This document shows positions 1-9,244 of a stretch of 64,000 bases of DNA, piece by piece (the stretch's first letter is position 1; every line of letters begins with the position of its first letter). Made by a program: the position numbers and the translations under genes. Origin of the DNA: Paracoccaceae bacterium (GTDB lineage: Bacteria > Pseudomonadota > Alphaproteobacteria > Rhodobacterales > Rhodobacteraceae); assembly GCA_013003075.1 (NCBI GenBank), contig JABDLJ010000031.1, positions 1-64,000 of the forward strand, in the 5' to 3' direction. A model generated the notes under the pieces. That model made no database searches and was not told the origin of the DNA. It saw only the letters and a list, made by a program, of their open reading frames with translations.

Positions 1-624
1 GTGCACGACCGTCGAGCCTGCAAAGTCCAGAAAGCCCATCTCGTCCAGGAAACCGCCGCCCCACTTCCACGACGCCTGAAGCGGGTAGATGATGGATGTC
101 AGGATTACGGTGAAGATCAGGAACGGCCAAAGCTTGATACGCTCGGCCAGCGCGCCCGATACGATCGAGGCGGTGGCAGCGCAGAACATCAGCTGGAAGA
201 AGAAGTCCGAGCCGGTCGAAGCATAGCTGTAGTCGTCGACCGCATCGGCGCCGACGCCGACACCCTCAAGCACCGCCACGGCCGGGAACAGGGCCGAGAA
301 ATAGCCCTCGATCGCCCAGTCTCCCAGCGGGTACATCAGGTTGTAGCCGATCAGGTAGTAGAACACCGACGCCAGCGAGAAGAGCGCGATGTTCTTGGTC
401 AGCTGCATCGTGACGTTCTTGGAGCGGACCAGCCCGGCTTCCAGCATCGCGAAGCCGGCTGCCATCCAGAACACCAGGAACCCGCCCACCAGGAAGAGGA
501 CCGAGTTCAAAATCCAGACCACGTCGGTCGGAACGGCTGCGGGCACTTCGGCGTCTTGCGCCAAGCCCATCATTGGCAGCGCCGCGAGGCCTGCTGCAAT
601 GGAAAGTGTCTTAAGCATCTTCAT
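1..624 (-). CDS. amtB: Ammonium transporter AmtB, N-terminal part (cut by window edge)
   Basis: Inner-membrane channel for ammonium/ammonia. Reading the minus strand from 624 gives an N-terminus MKMLKTLSIAAG followed by a cleavable-looking signal peptide ending near LAQDAE, then FLVFWMAAGFAMLEAGLVRS and the SASIVSGALAERIKLWPFL-type region typical of the Amt/Mep/Rh family. About 208 residues are present; Amt proteins are usually 400-450, so the C-terminal half lies outside. Two other ATGs (633, 618) are possible; 624 has AGGGA nine bases upstream. It follows glnK by 28 bases on the same strand, the standard glnK-amtB order, so GlnK probably gates this channel. Confidence 0.93.
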   Translation of the reverse strand, partial: MKMLKTLSIAAGLAALPMMGLAQDAEVPAAVPTDVVWILNSVLFLVGGFLVFWMAAGFAMLEAGLVRSKNVTMQLTKNIALFSLASVFYYLIGYNLMYPLGDWAIEGYFSALFPAVAVLEGVGVGADAVDDYSYASTGSDFFFQLMFCAATASIVSGALAERIKLWPFLIFTVILTSIIYPLQASWKWGGGFLDEMGFLDFAGSTVVH

Positions 625-652
625 CTTTCTCATTCCCTATCCGTCACGCCGC

Positions 653-1036
<384 letters not shown>

Positions 1037-1104
1037 TCAAAAGGAACGCATGGCTGACCGACTTCAAGCGCACGGGGCCGGAATCAGGCTTGGATTCCCG
1101 GCGC

Positions 1105-1145
1105 ATTTGCACAATTTTTGCACAATATGTGTAATTTGCACGAAT
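1105..1145. promoter_or_regulatory. Cluster of three TTGCAC motifs between glnK and the PBP gene
   Basis: TTGCAC occurs at 1107, 1118 and 1136 in an A/T-rich block, in a GC-rich genome and between divergent genes. The first two together read TTGCAC-N5-TTGCA (1107-1122) on the plus strand, one base off the sigma-54 -24/-12 consensus TGGCAC-N5-TTGC. This could be a sigma-54 promoter towards the PBP gene or a nitrogen-regulator binding region for glnK. The role is inference. Confidence 0.3.
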
Positions 1146-1247
1146 TTTAGGCATTATAGCAACCGGTGGAGAGAGTGAATCGGCTCCACAATGCCGGGCA
1201 ACCGGCGTATCGTTTGGAAAAAGAGCAGGCTTCGGGTTGTTGAACAC

Positions 1248-3416
1248 ATGAGCGGGTCAAACGGCAAGCGCCCCACACTTGTGGCGGACAAACGCTATGC
1301 GTCGGCGAGAAAGCCCGCCGCGAAGAAGCCGGCTGCGCGCAAGGCGAAACCCAAGCGCCGCCGCGCCCGCACGGCGCCTCGGCGCGGGCTTGTGGCGCGG
1401 TTCTTTTTCTGGCTGGTCGGCGGGATCTTCGGCTGGATTTTGCGAACCTTGTGGAGAGTTGGCTGGCGGGTCGGTGCGCTCGGCGCGATCGTTCTTGCGC
1501 TGGCCGTTGGCTATTTCGCGCTTACCATGCCGCCGGCGTCTACGCTGCTCGACGCGCGCGCGCGTGGATCGGTCACCTTGCTGGATCGCAACGGCGAGGT
1601 CTTTGCGTGGCGAGGAGAGCAATTCGGCGGGCAGATCACGACAGATACCGTCGCGCCCGAACTGAAGAACGCCATCATCGCCACCGAAGACAAGCGGTTT
1701 TATCGGCATTTCGGCATCTCTCCGCGCGGCGTCGCCAGTGCCATACGGATCAACCTGCGCGAAGGGCGCGGGCCGCTGCAGGGCCATGGCGGATCGACGA
1801 TTACACAGCAGGTCGCCAAGCTTTTGTGCATCGGCGCGCCCTTCGATCCCGACGGCGCCATGACCGAGGCCGAATACGAGGCCGACTGCCGCCGCTCTAC
1901 GGTGACGCGCAAGGCAAAAGAAGCGATCTACGCCATGGCGCTCGAGCTGCGCTATTCCAAGGACGAGATCCTGACGATCTACCTCAACCGGGCCTATCTG
2001 GGTGCCGGCTCGCGCGGGTTCGAAGCCGCGGCGCAGCGCTACTTCGGAAAATCGGCCGCAGAGGTCAGCGCCGCCGAGGGCGCGATGCTGGCCGGCCTTC
2101 TGGTTGCCCCGTCGCGCTTTGCGCCGACAGCCAACCTTGAGCGCTCGCAGAACCGCGCCAACCTGATCATCGGATTGATGGAAGACCAGGGCTATCTCAC
2201 CACGTCAGCGGCCCGCGCGGCACGGGACAACCCGGCGGTCCTGTCGGTCGCCGCAGAGGCCCGCGCAGGCGGCTACTTTGCCGATTGGGTGATGGACCTT
2301 GGACCGGCGTTTCTGACCCGCGAGACCACCGAAGACGTGATCGTCAGAACGACTTTCGACCAGGATATCCAGACCGCCGCCGAAGTGGCCCTGCAAGAGG
2401 TCTTCGACACCCAGGTGCGCGCCGGGTCCGAGGCGCAGGCCGCCATCGTGGTGATGAGCGCAGATGGCGCCGTGCGCGCCATGGTCGGGGGGCGCAAGTT
2501 CCGCGGTGTCTCGGGCCAGTTCAACCGCGCCATCCAGGCCAAACGGCAGACCGGATCGGCCTTCAAGCCTTTCATCTACGCCGCCGCGCTTGATCTGGGA
2601 TATACGCCCAACAACCTTGTGCGCGACGAGCCGCTGACGATCGATGTGCCGGGCTCCGGCCCCTGGAGCCCGCAGAACTATGACCGCCAGTTCCGCGGCC
2701 CGGTCACCCTGACGTCCGCGCTCAAGCATTCGCTCAACATCCCCGCCGTACGCGTCTCTGAAACCGTGGGGCGCGAGAACGTGCGCACCGTGGCCGAGAA
2801 CTTCGGCGTGCGCTCGGACCTGGCCGATGGCCCTGCGCTGGCGCTTGGGGTATCGGAATCGACACTGCTGGAGATGACGGGCGCCTATGCCGGCATCCTG
2901 AACGGCGGCTCATCGGTGATGCCGTACGGGCTGCTCGATCTGCGCATCAAGGGCGATGACGTCCCGATCATCGGCCAGGAAGGCGGCATGGGCGAGCGCG
3001 TGATCACGCAAGCCGCCGCGCAACAGCTTGTCTACATGATGAGCGAGGTCATCAATTCGGGCACAGGTCAGCGCGCCCGGCTGCCCGGCCGGCCCGCTGC
3101 CGGCAAGACCGGCACCACGCAAGCAGCGCGCGACGCCTGGTTTCTGGGCTTTACCGCCGATTACGTGGCGGGCGTCTGGATGGGCTATGACGACAATACG
3201 CCTCTGACCGGCGTGACGGGTGGCGGGCTGCCGGCGGCGATCTGGCGCGAGACGATGGTGGGGGTTCATGAAGGGCTTCCCGCGCGCGCGCTGCCCATGC
3301 TGGTTCCGCAACCCAGCGCGTCAGAGCTTCAGGCCGAACGCCGCCGGCAACGCACGCAAGGCAGCAATCCCATCGAGCAGATCATCCTCGATGTACTGGA
3401 CGCGATCGGAAACTGA
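1248..3416 (+). CDS. Class A penicillin-binding protein (glycosyltransferase/transpeptidase)
   Basis: Bifunctional peptidoglycan synthase that polymerises lipid II and cross-links stem peptides in the periplasm. The 722-residue protein has a Lys/Ala/Arg-rich cytoplasmic tail (residues 1-50), one membrane anchor (about 55-95), a GT51 domain with ATEDKRFYRHFG and GGSTITQQVAKLL, and a transpeptidase domain with the catalytic GSAFKP motif (Ser437, Lys440), SLN (KHSLNIPAVRV) and KTGTT near residue 620. The open frame extends to 1191, but ATG 1248 gives the expected MSGSNGKRP start. It is divergent from glnK and convergent with mlaC. PBP1A-like by architecture; assignment to mrcA or pbpC is not safe from sequence alone. 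Confidence 0.93.
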   Translation: MSGSNGKRPTLVADKRYASARKPAAKKPAARKAKPKRRRARTAPRRGLVARFFFWLVGGIFGWILRTLWRVGWRVGALGAIVLALAVGYFALTMPPASTLLDARARGSVTLLDRNGEVFAWRGEQFGGQITTDTVAPELKNAIIATEDKRFYRHFGISPRGVASAIRINLREGRGPLQGHGGSTITQQVAKLLCIGAPFDPDGAMTEAEYEADCRRSTVTRKAKEAIYAMALELRYSKDEILTIYLNRAYLGAGSRGFEAAAQRYFGKSAAEVSAAEGAMLAGLLVAPSRFAPTANLERSQNRANLIIGLMEDQGYLTTSAARAARDNPAVLSVAAEARAGGYFADWVMDLGPAFLTRETTEDVIVRTTFDQDIQTAAEVALQEVFDTQVRAGSEAQAAIVVMSADGAVRAMVGGRKFRGVSGQFNRAIQAKRQTGSAFKPFIYAAALDLGYTPNNLVRDEPLTIDVPGSGPWSPQNYDRQFRGPVTLTSALKHSLNIPAVRVSETVGRENVRTVAENFGVRSDLADGPALALGVSESTLLEMTGAYAGILNGGSSVMPYGLLDLRIKGDDVPIIGQEGGMGERVITQAAAQQLVYMMSEVINSGTGQRARLPGRPAAGKTGTTQAARDAWFLGFTADYVAGVWMGYDDNTPLTGVTGGGLPAAIWRETMVGVHEGLPARALPMLVPQPSASELQAERRRQRTQGSNPIEQIILDVLDAIGN

Positions 3417-3440
3417 AAAAGCCGGTTGGGCCTAGCCGGC
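3416..3440 (-). terminator. Rho-independent terminator for mlaA-mlaC
   Basis: On the minus strand GCCGG (3440-3436) and CCGGC (3425-3421) form a stem followed by five T residues (3420-3416). The stem starts just before the mlaC stop codon (3432-3434) and the T run reaches the stop of the PBP gene, so the two convergent genes share about 15 bases of spacer. Confidence 0.65.
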
Positions 3441-4022
3441 CCTGGCAAGATCCTTGATCAGCCGATCCAGATCACCGCGGCGCGCATCCAGCATCGCCCC
3501 GATCTCTGTCCGTTCGGTCTTGCCGAGGCTGATGCCCTCGATCACGATGTCGAAGAACCGATCCTGGCCGCTGCGGTCGGAGACCCGGAAGACAACGAGA
3601 AACGGCGGCTGACCGCGCAAGTTGGCGACCGTCTCGACCTCGTAGTAGGACTTGATCTTGCGCGTGTCCTGCACGGTGATCTTGCTGCCGATGAATTCGC
3701 GGAACCGGGCGCCGTACTTGCGCGCCAGGTACGATCCGAACGCATCGGAAAACTGCGCCATTTGCCGCTCGCTGGCAGTCCGCGCATCCGGCCCCAGAGT
3801 AGAGCGGGCGATGATCGGCACATCGCCGTAGCGATCAAAGATCTTCTCGAATTCGGCGTACATCGCCTGCTCGGACTTCCCCGAGTTGATGACCCTGTTG
3901 ATGTCACCCACGACGGCATTGATAAGCGCCGTTGCGCGTTTGGTGTCCAGTGCAAGGGCGGGCGCCGCGGCAAGCGCCACGGCAGAGCCCATAAAAAGCG
4001 AAAGTAGATTGCGACGGTTCAT
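3432..4022 (-). CDS. mlaC: MlaC-like periplasmic phospholipid-binding protein
   Basis: Periplasmic carrier of the Mla pathway that shuttles phospholipid between the outer-membrane MlaA complex and the inner-membrane MlaFED ABC transporter. The 196-residue product has a signal peptide (MNRRNLLSLFMGSAVALAAA, cleavage near ALA-LDTKRA) and the Tgt2/MlaC fold signatures GSKITVQDTRKIKSYYEV and FRVSDRSGQDRFFDIVIEG. The start at 4022 lies one base after the mlaA stop, supporting translational coupling; a longer frame upstream runs into mlaA. The mlaFED genes are not nearby, as expected when mlaA and mlaC form a separate pair. Confidence 0.85.
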   Translation of the reverse strand: MNRRNLLSLFMGSAVALAAAPALALDTKRATALINAVVGDINRVINSGKSEQAMYAEFEKIFDRYGDVPIIARSTLGPDARTASERQMAQFSDAFGSYLARKYGARFREFIGSKITVQDTRKIKSYYEVETVANLRGQPPFLVVFRVSDRSGQDRFFDIVIEGISLGKTERTEIGAMLDARRGDLDRLIKDLARAG

Positions 4023-4023
4023 G

Positions 4024-4761
4024 TCATTCCTCGAAATCGGCATAGGGATCGAACAGGAAGTCTTCTTCATCCTCACCTAGCTCAAATCTTCGGTTTTGCA
4101 GGTAGAGGCTTCGCGCCTGCGCGTAGCTGTCGGCGCTGTTGTAGATCGACGCGATGGTACTGTCGAACTGGTAACGGGTGTTCAGCCCGTCGGTGATCGT
4201 GGCGGCGGTGAAGACCCAGTCTTCGTCAGCGGGAACCACCGCCCGCAGCGGGTTGCTGACGAAATCCACCGCGCGCCCGAACGCATCACGCTCGTTCGAG
4301 GGGCCGAGGACGGGAAGCTCGATATACGCACCCTCCTGCACACCCCAGACATGGAGCGTCTCACCAAACCCGGTCGGCGCCCGTTCAAGACCGATGGATT
4401 CGGCAAAGTCGAAAAGCCCGCCGATGCCCACGGTGCTGTTGAGCAGGAAGCGGAAGGTGTTCAACCCGGCATCCTCGACATTGCCTTGCAGGATGTTGTT
4501 CAAGAGAAAGCGAGGCGTGTCGAGATTGTTGGCGACCTTGGAAAAGCCGCTGCGCAGAGGCCGCGGAACGACGGTTCCGTAGACGGTTGCCGTAGGATCC
4601 AGCGCAGCCCGGTCGATCGCCCTGTTGAAGGCGTGCACCTTGCGGTTCGCGCCCTCGTAAGGATCATGGATTTCCACTGGCTCGTCCGGCACCGAGCAGC
4701 CGGCAAGGGCTGCAAACGCTGCGAAACTCATTGTGACCAGCACGGGTGTCCGGCGCATCAT
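4024..4761 (-). CDS. mlaA: MlaA (VacJ) outer-membrane lipoprotein
   Basis: Lipoprotein that removes phospholipid from the outer leaflet of the outer membrane. The product starts MMRRTPVLVTMSFAAFAALA and has a lipobox LAGC, then the VacJ signatures DPYEGANRKVHAFNRAID, NNILQGNVEDAGLNTFRFLL and GFGETLHVWGVQEGAYIELP. Length about 245 residues matches the family. The frame is open back to 4878, but the signal peptide fixes the start at 4761 or 4758. It is first in a two-gene operon with mlaC. Confidence 0.92.
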   Translation of the reverse strand: MMRRTPVLVTMSFAAFAALAGCSVPDEPVEIHDPYEGANRKVHAFNRAIDRAALDPTATVYGTVVPRPLRSGFSKVANNLDTPRFLLNNILQGNVEDAGLNTFRFLLNSTVGIGGLFDFAESIGLERAPTGFGETLHVWGVQEGAYIELPVLGPSNERDAFGRAVDFVSNPLRAVVPADEDWVFTAATITDGLNTRYQFDSTIASIYNSADSYAQARSLYLQNRRFELGEDEEDFLFDPYADFEE

Positions 4762-5016
4762 TCTCAAACCAGTGTTCTTGCTCTGCGTTGCTAGGACATA
4801 ATCAGTCCACGAAAAATACACACCCGCAACGGTGTGGTCATCCCGAATTTGTGACCAATTGGAAACATGAAATGGCACCGACCGGCAAGACCTCGCGCAT
4901 CTGGCCGCGTCTGGCTGCGGCTTGTTTCGGGATATAGCGCGGATTTGGGAAACATTGCCTCTTTCCGCGCCAGATTTGCGCAGCTAGCGTACGTACGTGT
5001 AATCCGGAGAGATGCG

Positions 5017-5481
5017 ATGCCCAACCAGATCGAGACCAGACTTGCAGAGCTTGGGGTCAGCCTGCCAGAGGCAAAACCGGCCTTGGCCAACTACGTTCCC
5101 TATCTTCAGATCGGTTCGACCGTCTATGTCTCGGGCCAGGTGTCGGTGACCGCGGACGGGTTCGTGACCGGCAAGCTGGGCGACACGATGACCGCCGAAG
5201 AGGGTGCAAAGGCGGCCAAAATATGCGCCATCAATCTTCTGGCGCAGGTCAAGGCGGCCTGCGGGGGGGATCTGACCCGGCTCAAGAACGTTGTGAAGCT
5301 GACCGGTTTTGTCAATTCGACCCAGGATTTCACCGATCAGCCTGCCGTCGTGAACGGCGCGTCGGATTTCCTCGTCGAGGTTCTGGGCGATGCCGGACGG
5401 CACACACGCTCTGCCGTTAGCGCTGCATCCTTGCCGTTCGGTGTGGCAATCGAAATCGAAGGCATCTTCGAGATCGCATGA
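5017..5481 (+). CDS. RidA family protein (YjgF/YER057c/UK114)
   Basis: Small cytosolic enamine/imine deaminase-like protein. The 154-residue product starts MPNQIETRLAELGVSLPEA and has the family pattern YVSGQVSV, a central LKNVVKLTGFVNS and the C-terminal RSAVSAASLPFGVAIEIEGIF. This is the longer YjgF subgroup, in which the substrate-binding arginine (HTRSAV) is kept. The start at 5017 follows AGAGATGCG; the open frame reaches 4867 without family similarity. Its stop overlaps the next gene by four bases (ATGA), so the two are co-translated. The true substrate cannot be read from sequence. Confidence 0.88.
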   Translation: MPNQIETRLAELGVSLPEAKPALANYVPYLQIGSTVYVSGQVSVTADGFVTGKLGDTMTAEEGAKAAKICAINLLAQVKAACGGDLTRLKNVVKLTGFVNSTQDFTDQPAVVNGASDFLVEVLGDAGRHTRSAVSAASLPFGVAIEIEGIFEIA

Positions 5482-6251
5482 AGACGCCGCTTGCCCCTGG
5501 CTTCGGCGCACGCCCCTTTTCGCATCGCGGATTGCATGACCGCAAGGCGGGACGGCCGGAAAACAGCCCCGCGGCTATCCGGGCCGCCGTCGCGGCAGGC
5601 TACGGGATCGAGATTGACATTCAGGCAAGCGCCGATGGCCAGGCGATCGTGTTTCACGACTATGACTTAGAACGCCTGACCGGACAGGCCGGAGAGGTAC
5701 GGCAGCGCACCGCGGACGAGCTTGGACAGATCACGCTTATCGGAGGTTCCGATGCCGTGCCAACCCTGCGGGAATGCCTCGATATCGTCGCGGGCGCCGT
5801 TCCGCTGCTGATCGAGATAAAAGACCAGGACGGCAAAATGGGCGCGAATGTCGGCGTGCTGGAAGAGGCGGTTGCAAAGGCCCTGACCGGCTATGACGGG
5901 CCGGTCGCCTTGATGTCCTCCAATCCGCATTCCGTTGCCGCCCTTTCCACGCTGGCACCAAAGCTTCCCCGCGGGCTGACGACAAGCGCCTACAGCGCCA
6001 AGGGTTGGCCGAAACTGCCTGACGACGCGCGCGACAAGCTGCGCGGGATCCCGGACTTCGCGCATACCGGATCGGTCTTCATCAGCCACGAGGCAGCCGA
6101 TCTGGACCGCCCGCGCGTGGCGGCCTTGAAGTCGCAGGGTGCTGCGATCTTCTGCTGGACGATCCGCTCGGCCGCGCAGGAAGACCTTGCCCGGCGTGTC
6201 GCCGACCAGATCACCTTCGAAGGCTACCTGCCCCCGACCCCGACACCCTGA
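5478..6251 (+). CDS. ugpQ: Glycerophosphodiester phosphodiesterase
   Basis: Hydrolyses glycerophosphodiesters to glycerol 3-phosphate and an alcohol. The 257-residue protein has the GDPD active-site pattern FSHRGLHDRKAGRPENSPAA (catalytic His and Arg, then Glu-Asn), followed by GIEIDIQASADGQAIVFHDYDLERLTG with the metal-binding Glu/Asp and second catalytic His, and LLIEIKDQDG. No signal peptide is seen, so it is likely cytoplasmic like UgpQ. It overlaps the upstream RidA gene by ATGA. Confidence is high for the family and lower for the gene symbol. Confidence 0.88.
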   Translation: MKTPLAPGFGARPFSHRGLHDRKAGRPENSPAAIRAAVAAGYGIEIDIQASADGQAIVFHDYDLERLTGQAGEVRQRTADELGQITLIGGSDAVPTLRECLDIVAGAVPLLIEIKDQDGKMGANVGVLEEAVAKALTGYDGPVALMSSNPHSVAALSTLAPKLPRGLTTSAYSAKGWPKLPDDARDKLRGIPDFAHTGSVFISHEAADLDRPRVAALKSQGAAIFCWTIRSAAQEDLARRVADQITFEGYLPPTPTP

Positions 6252-6323
6252 GCCCGATCGCCCCCTCCACAGCTTGACCCGGCGCGCCGCGATGCCAAGT
6301 AAAGGGCAACGCAAAGGTAGACC

Positions 6324-7505
6324 ATGTCCGACACCCAAATAGAGATCGAAGCGCTTGGCACGCTGTCCGATATCGCGCCCGAGGACTGGGATGCCTGCGC
6401 CTGCCCGGAGGTTGCCGATGGCGGCCGGCCGCATGATCCCTTCACCACTTATCGATTTATGAAGGCGTTGGAAGACAGCGGCTCGGTCGGCACCGGGACC
6501 GGCTGGCAGCCGCGCTACCTGGTCGCCCGGCAAGAGCGGCAGGTGATCGCCGTGGCGCCGCTTTATGCCAAGGGTCACAGCCAGGGCGAGTATATCTTCG
6601 ACCGCAACTGGGCCCACGCCTACGAGCAGGCCGGCGGGCGCTATTACCCCAAGCTTCAGATCGCCGTGCCCTTCACGCCTGCAACGGGCCGGCGCCTGCT
6701 GACCCGTCCCGGGTTCGAAACGGCGGGGGCCTCGGCTCTGGTGCAGGGCGCGGTTCACATCGCCGCCGAAAATCGCCTGTCGTCGCTGCACATCACCTTT
6801 TGCACCGAGCAAGAGGCACTCGCGGGCAAGCAAATGGGCCTGATGCACCGAACGACGCAACAGTTTCACTGGATCAATGACGGCTATGCGGATTTCGGCG
6901 CCTTCCTGGCCGGCCTGTCGTCCCGCAAGCGCAAGAATATCCGCAAGGAGCGTGCCACCGCCCAAACCTTCGGCGGCGAAATCGTGGCGCTGACCGGCGA
7001 TGCGCTTGAGCCCGGACATTGGGACGCCTTCTGGCACTTCTACCAGGACACAGGCGCTCGAAAGTGGGGCACTCCCTACCTGACCCGCCGGTTCTTCGAC
7101 ATCGCCCAGGACACCATGCGCGACGACATGCTTTTGGTGCTTGCCATGCGAAACGGCGCACCCGTCGCCGGAGCGCTGAACTTCATCGGGCGCGATGTGC
7201 TCTACGGCCGCTACTGGGGCGCAATCGAGGATCATCCCTGCTTGCATTTCGAGCTGTGCTACTATCAGGCGCTCGACTACGCCATCGCGCATCGGCTGGC
7301 GCGGGTCGAAGCCGGCGCGCAAGGCGGGCACAAGCTGGCGCGCGGCTATATGCCGGTCGCCACGCACTCACTGCACTGGGTGGCCGATGACGGCTTTGCC
7401 CGCGCCATCGCGCAATACCTTGAAGCCGAGCGCGATGCGCTAGATGAAGAGATTGAGGTTCTGACCAGCTACGGTCCGTTCCGCAAAGTAATGTCGGAGG
7501 ACTGA
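6324..7505 (+). CDS. FemAB/GNAT-like protein of the DUF482 (COG3146) family
   Basis: Predicted acyltransferase-fold protein of unknown substrate. The 393-residue product shows the family features [24 protein letters not shown] near the N-terminus, [24 protein letters not shown] around residue 100, [16 protein letters not shown] mid-protein and a GNAT-like C-terminal half ([22 protein letters not shown]). The family is widespread in proteobacteria and has been loosely called peptidoglycan biosynthesis/recognition, without firm proof known to me. Its stop TGA shares one base with the phhB start, so the two are coupled. Confidence 0.8.
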   Translation: MSDTQIEIEALGTLSDIAPEDWDACACPEVADGGRPHDPFTTYRFMKALEDSGSVGTGTGWQPRYLVARQERQVIAVAPLYAKGHSQGEYIFDRNWAHAYEQAGGRYYPKLQIAVPFTPATGRRLLTRPGFETAGASALVQGAVHIAAENRLSSLHITFCTEQEALAGKQMGLMHRTTQQFHWINDGYADFGAFLAGLSSRKRKNIRKERATAQTFGGEIVALTGDALEPGHWDAFWHFYQDTGARKWGTPYLTRRFFDIAQDTMRDDMLLVLAMRNGAPVAGALNFIGRDVLYGRYWGAIEDHPCLHFELCYYQALDYAIAHRLARVEAGAQGGHKLARGYMPVATHSLHWVADDGFARAIAQYLEAERDALDEEIEVLTSYGPFRKVMSED

Positions 7506-7801
7506 TGGCCGAGAAACTGAACGACGCAGAGCGCGAGACGTTGCTGCAGCCACTGCTAGGGACCGGCTGGGTGCACGAACCCAGGCGCGATGCGCTGCTG
7601 AAAACCTTTACCTTCGCGAACTTCGTCGAAGCCTTCGGCTGGATGACACAGATCGCCATTCGCGCCGAGAAGCTGAACCATCACCCCGAATGGTCCAACG
7701 TCTACAAGACCGTTGACGTCACGTTGACAACGCATGATGCAGGCGGTCTGACCGAGCTCGACATCCAACTCGCTTCGCTGATGGACAAGACATGGAAATG
7801 A
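7505..7801 (+). CDS. phhB: Pterin-4a-carbinolamine dehydratase
   Basis: Dehydrates 4a-hydroxytetrahydrobiopterin, recycling the pterin cofactor of aromatic amino acid hydroxylases. The 98-residue product has the family length and the active-site motif [20 protein letters not shown], with the paired histidines that act in catalysis, and the terminal DIQLASLMD. It lies in a tight run with the upstream DUF482 gene and the downstream mscS gene. No phenylalanine hydroxylase is in the window, so the biological partner is unclear. Confidence 0.93.
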   Translation: MAEKLNDAERETLLQPLLGTGWVHEPRRDALLKTFTFANFVEAFGWMTQIAIRAEKLNHHPEWSNVYKTVDVTLTTHDAGGLTELDIQLASLMDKTWK

Positions 7802-8652
7802 TGAACGAAGTCCTGAGCTACGAGGTGGCCGGCAAGTCACTGAGAGAGCTCATCTCGCTGGAACTTGTGGCGGGGCTTTTGGGCAACGTGCTTAGTGCGT
7901 TTGCCATCGTCATCCTCGGTTTCATTGTCGGCGGGTGGGTCGCGCGGCGCATTCGCGGCATCGGCGGGCGCTATGAGCACCTTGATGTCACTCTTTTCAA
8001 CTTTTTGGGCAACATCGCGCGCTACGCGGTTCTTGCCTTCGCCGGGCTTTTCGTTCTCAACACCTTCGGCGTCCAGACCACCTCTGTCATTGCTGTTATC
8101 GGTGCGGCCGGTCTGGCCATCGGCCTTGCGCTGCAGGGCACGCTTTCGAATGTCGCCGCCGGCGTCATGATCGTGCTCTTTCGCCCAATCAAGGTGGGCG
8201 ATTTCGCCGATATCGGCGGCCAGATGGGCACGGTCAAGGACATCACGCTGAACTTCACCGAATTGGCGACGGTTGCCAACGTGCAGGTGATCATTCCCAA
8301 CAGCAAGGTCTGGGGAAACACCATCGTCAACTACTCTGCCTATCCCACGCGGCGCGCTGAATGGACGTTCGGTGTGTCATACGGGGCGGACCTGAAGAAA
8401 GCCGAAGATATCATCCGCGAGACGATCATGTCCGATCCGCGCGCGCATACCGACCCCGAGCCCTTCCTGCAGGTCAACAACCTCGGCGATTTCTCGGTCG
8501 ATATCCTGGTGCGCGTCTGGTGCAATGCGTCCGACTATTTCGCCTTCAGCACCGACATGAAACGCAAGGTGAAGGAAGCGCTGGACGCGGGCGGGGTCGA
8601 GATCCCGTTCCCCACCAGAACCGTCTATACCGCGGCGGCAAACGGCGACTAA
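7798..8652 (+). CDS. mscS: Small-conductance mechanosensitive channel (MscS family)
   Basis: Inner-membrane heptameric channel that releases solutes on hypo-osmotic shock. The 284-residue protein has three membrane segments (about residues 25-50, 70-95 and 98-125), the pore helix with the Gly/Ala-rich pattern [21 protein letters not shown], and the beta domain [22 protein letters not shown] and [15 protein letters not shown]. Length matches E. coli MscS. ATG 7798 overlaps the phhB stop as ATGA; ATG 7792 or 7801 are possible alternatives. Confidence 0.93.
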   Translation: MMNEVLSYEVAGKSLRELISLELVAGLLGNVLSAFAIVILGFIVGGWVARRIRGIGGRYEHLDVTLFNFLGNIARYAVLAFAGLFVLNTFGVQTTSVIAVIGAAGLAIGLALQGTLSNVAAGVMIVLFRPIKVGDFADIGGQMGTVKDITLNFTELATVANVQVIIPNSKVWGNTIVNYSAYPTRRAEWTFGVSYGADLKKAEDIIRETIMSDPRAHTDPEPFLQVNNLGDFSVDILVRVWCNASDYFAFSTDMKRKVKEALDAGGVEIPFPTRTVYTAAANGD

Positions 8653-8668
8653 ACATCGCCGCCTTTGC

Positions 8669-9157
8669 CTATAGCGCGTCCAGAAGGCTTTCCCCGGCCG
8701 TCAAATCGCAGATGCCGGGGCCTGCCTCTTCATGCATGACGGTGATCTTTCCGTTCTCGGCCACAAGGGCGAAGCGCCGGATACGTCCCAGCATCCCGTG
8801 CGGTGCAAAGTCGAAGTCGCGCCCCATCGCACGCGCAAGCGCCGAGCCTGCGTCTGACAACATCTCGATGCCTGCCTCGGTCGCGCCGGTCGCCTCGCCG
8901 AACGCGCCCATCACGAACGGGTCGTTGGCGGCCACGCCGTAGATCGCGTCGACCCCCTTTTCCGCAAACGCATCCTTGGTGCGAATGAAGCTTGGGACAT
9001 GCGCCGTGGTGCAGGTGCCGGTAAAGGCGCCCGGAAGGCCAAAGAGCACGATCTCGCGGCCCTTGGTCAGATCGCTCAAGGAGACCGGCTCGGGGCCGTC
9101 CTCTCCATTCCTGAGCAGCTCTACATCAGGTAGCATATCCCCTGTCGTCGTTGTCAT
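8669..9157 (-). CDS. Peroxiredoxin, Prx5/hybrid-type
   Basis: Thiol peroxidase that reduces hydrogen peroxide and organic peroxides. The 162-residue protein contains the Prx active site GLPGAFTGTCTTAHVPSF; the cysteine in this motif is the predicted peroxidatic residue, with the preceding threonine and a downstream arginine in MLGRIRRFALV. A second cysteine in GPGICDLTAGE near the C-terminus is a possible resolving residue. The start at 9157 (MTTTTGDMLPD) is preferred over the upstream codon at 9178. It is convergent with mscS and divergent from the FAD oxidoreductase gene. Confidence 0.9.
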   Translation of the reverse strand: MTTTTGDMLPDVELLRNGEDGPEPVSLSDLTKGREIVLFGLPGAFTGTCTTAHVPSFIRTKDAFAEKGVDAIYGVAANDPFVMGAFGEATGATEAGIEMLSDAGSALARAMGRDFDFAPHGMLGRIRRFALVAENGKITVMHEEAGPGICDLTAGESLLDAL

Positions 9158-9244
9158 CCGGTGCCATCCCTTCGGCAATTGCGTTTACGCTCGGGCACGA
9201 TATAGGGTGCGGCCACCCCTCTGACCACTTTGGAAGGCAACCCC

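Noticed and set aside
5667-7367. 566-residue minus-strand ORF
   Set aside because: It is antisense to the glycerophosphodiesterase and DUF482 genes, both of which have family motifs; long antisense frames are common in GC-rich DNA.
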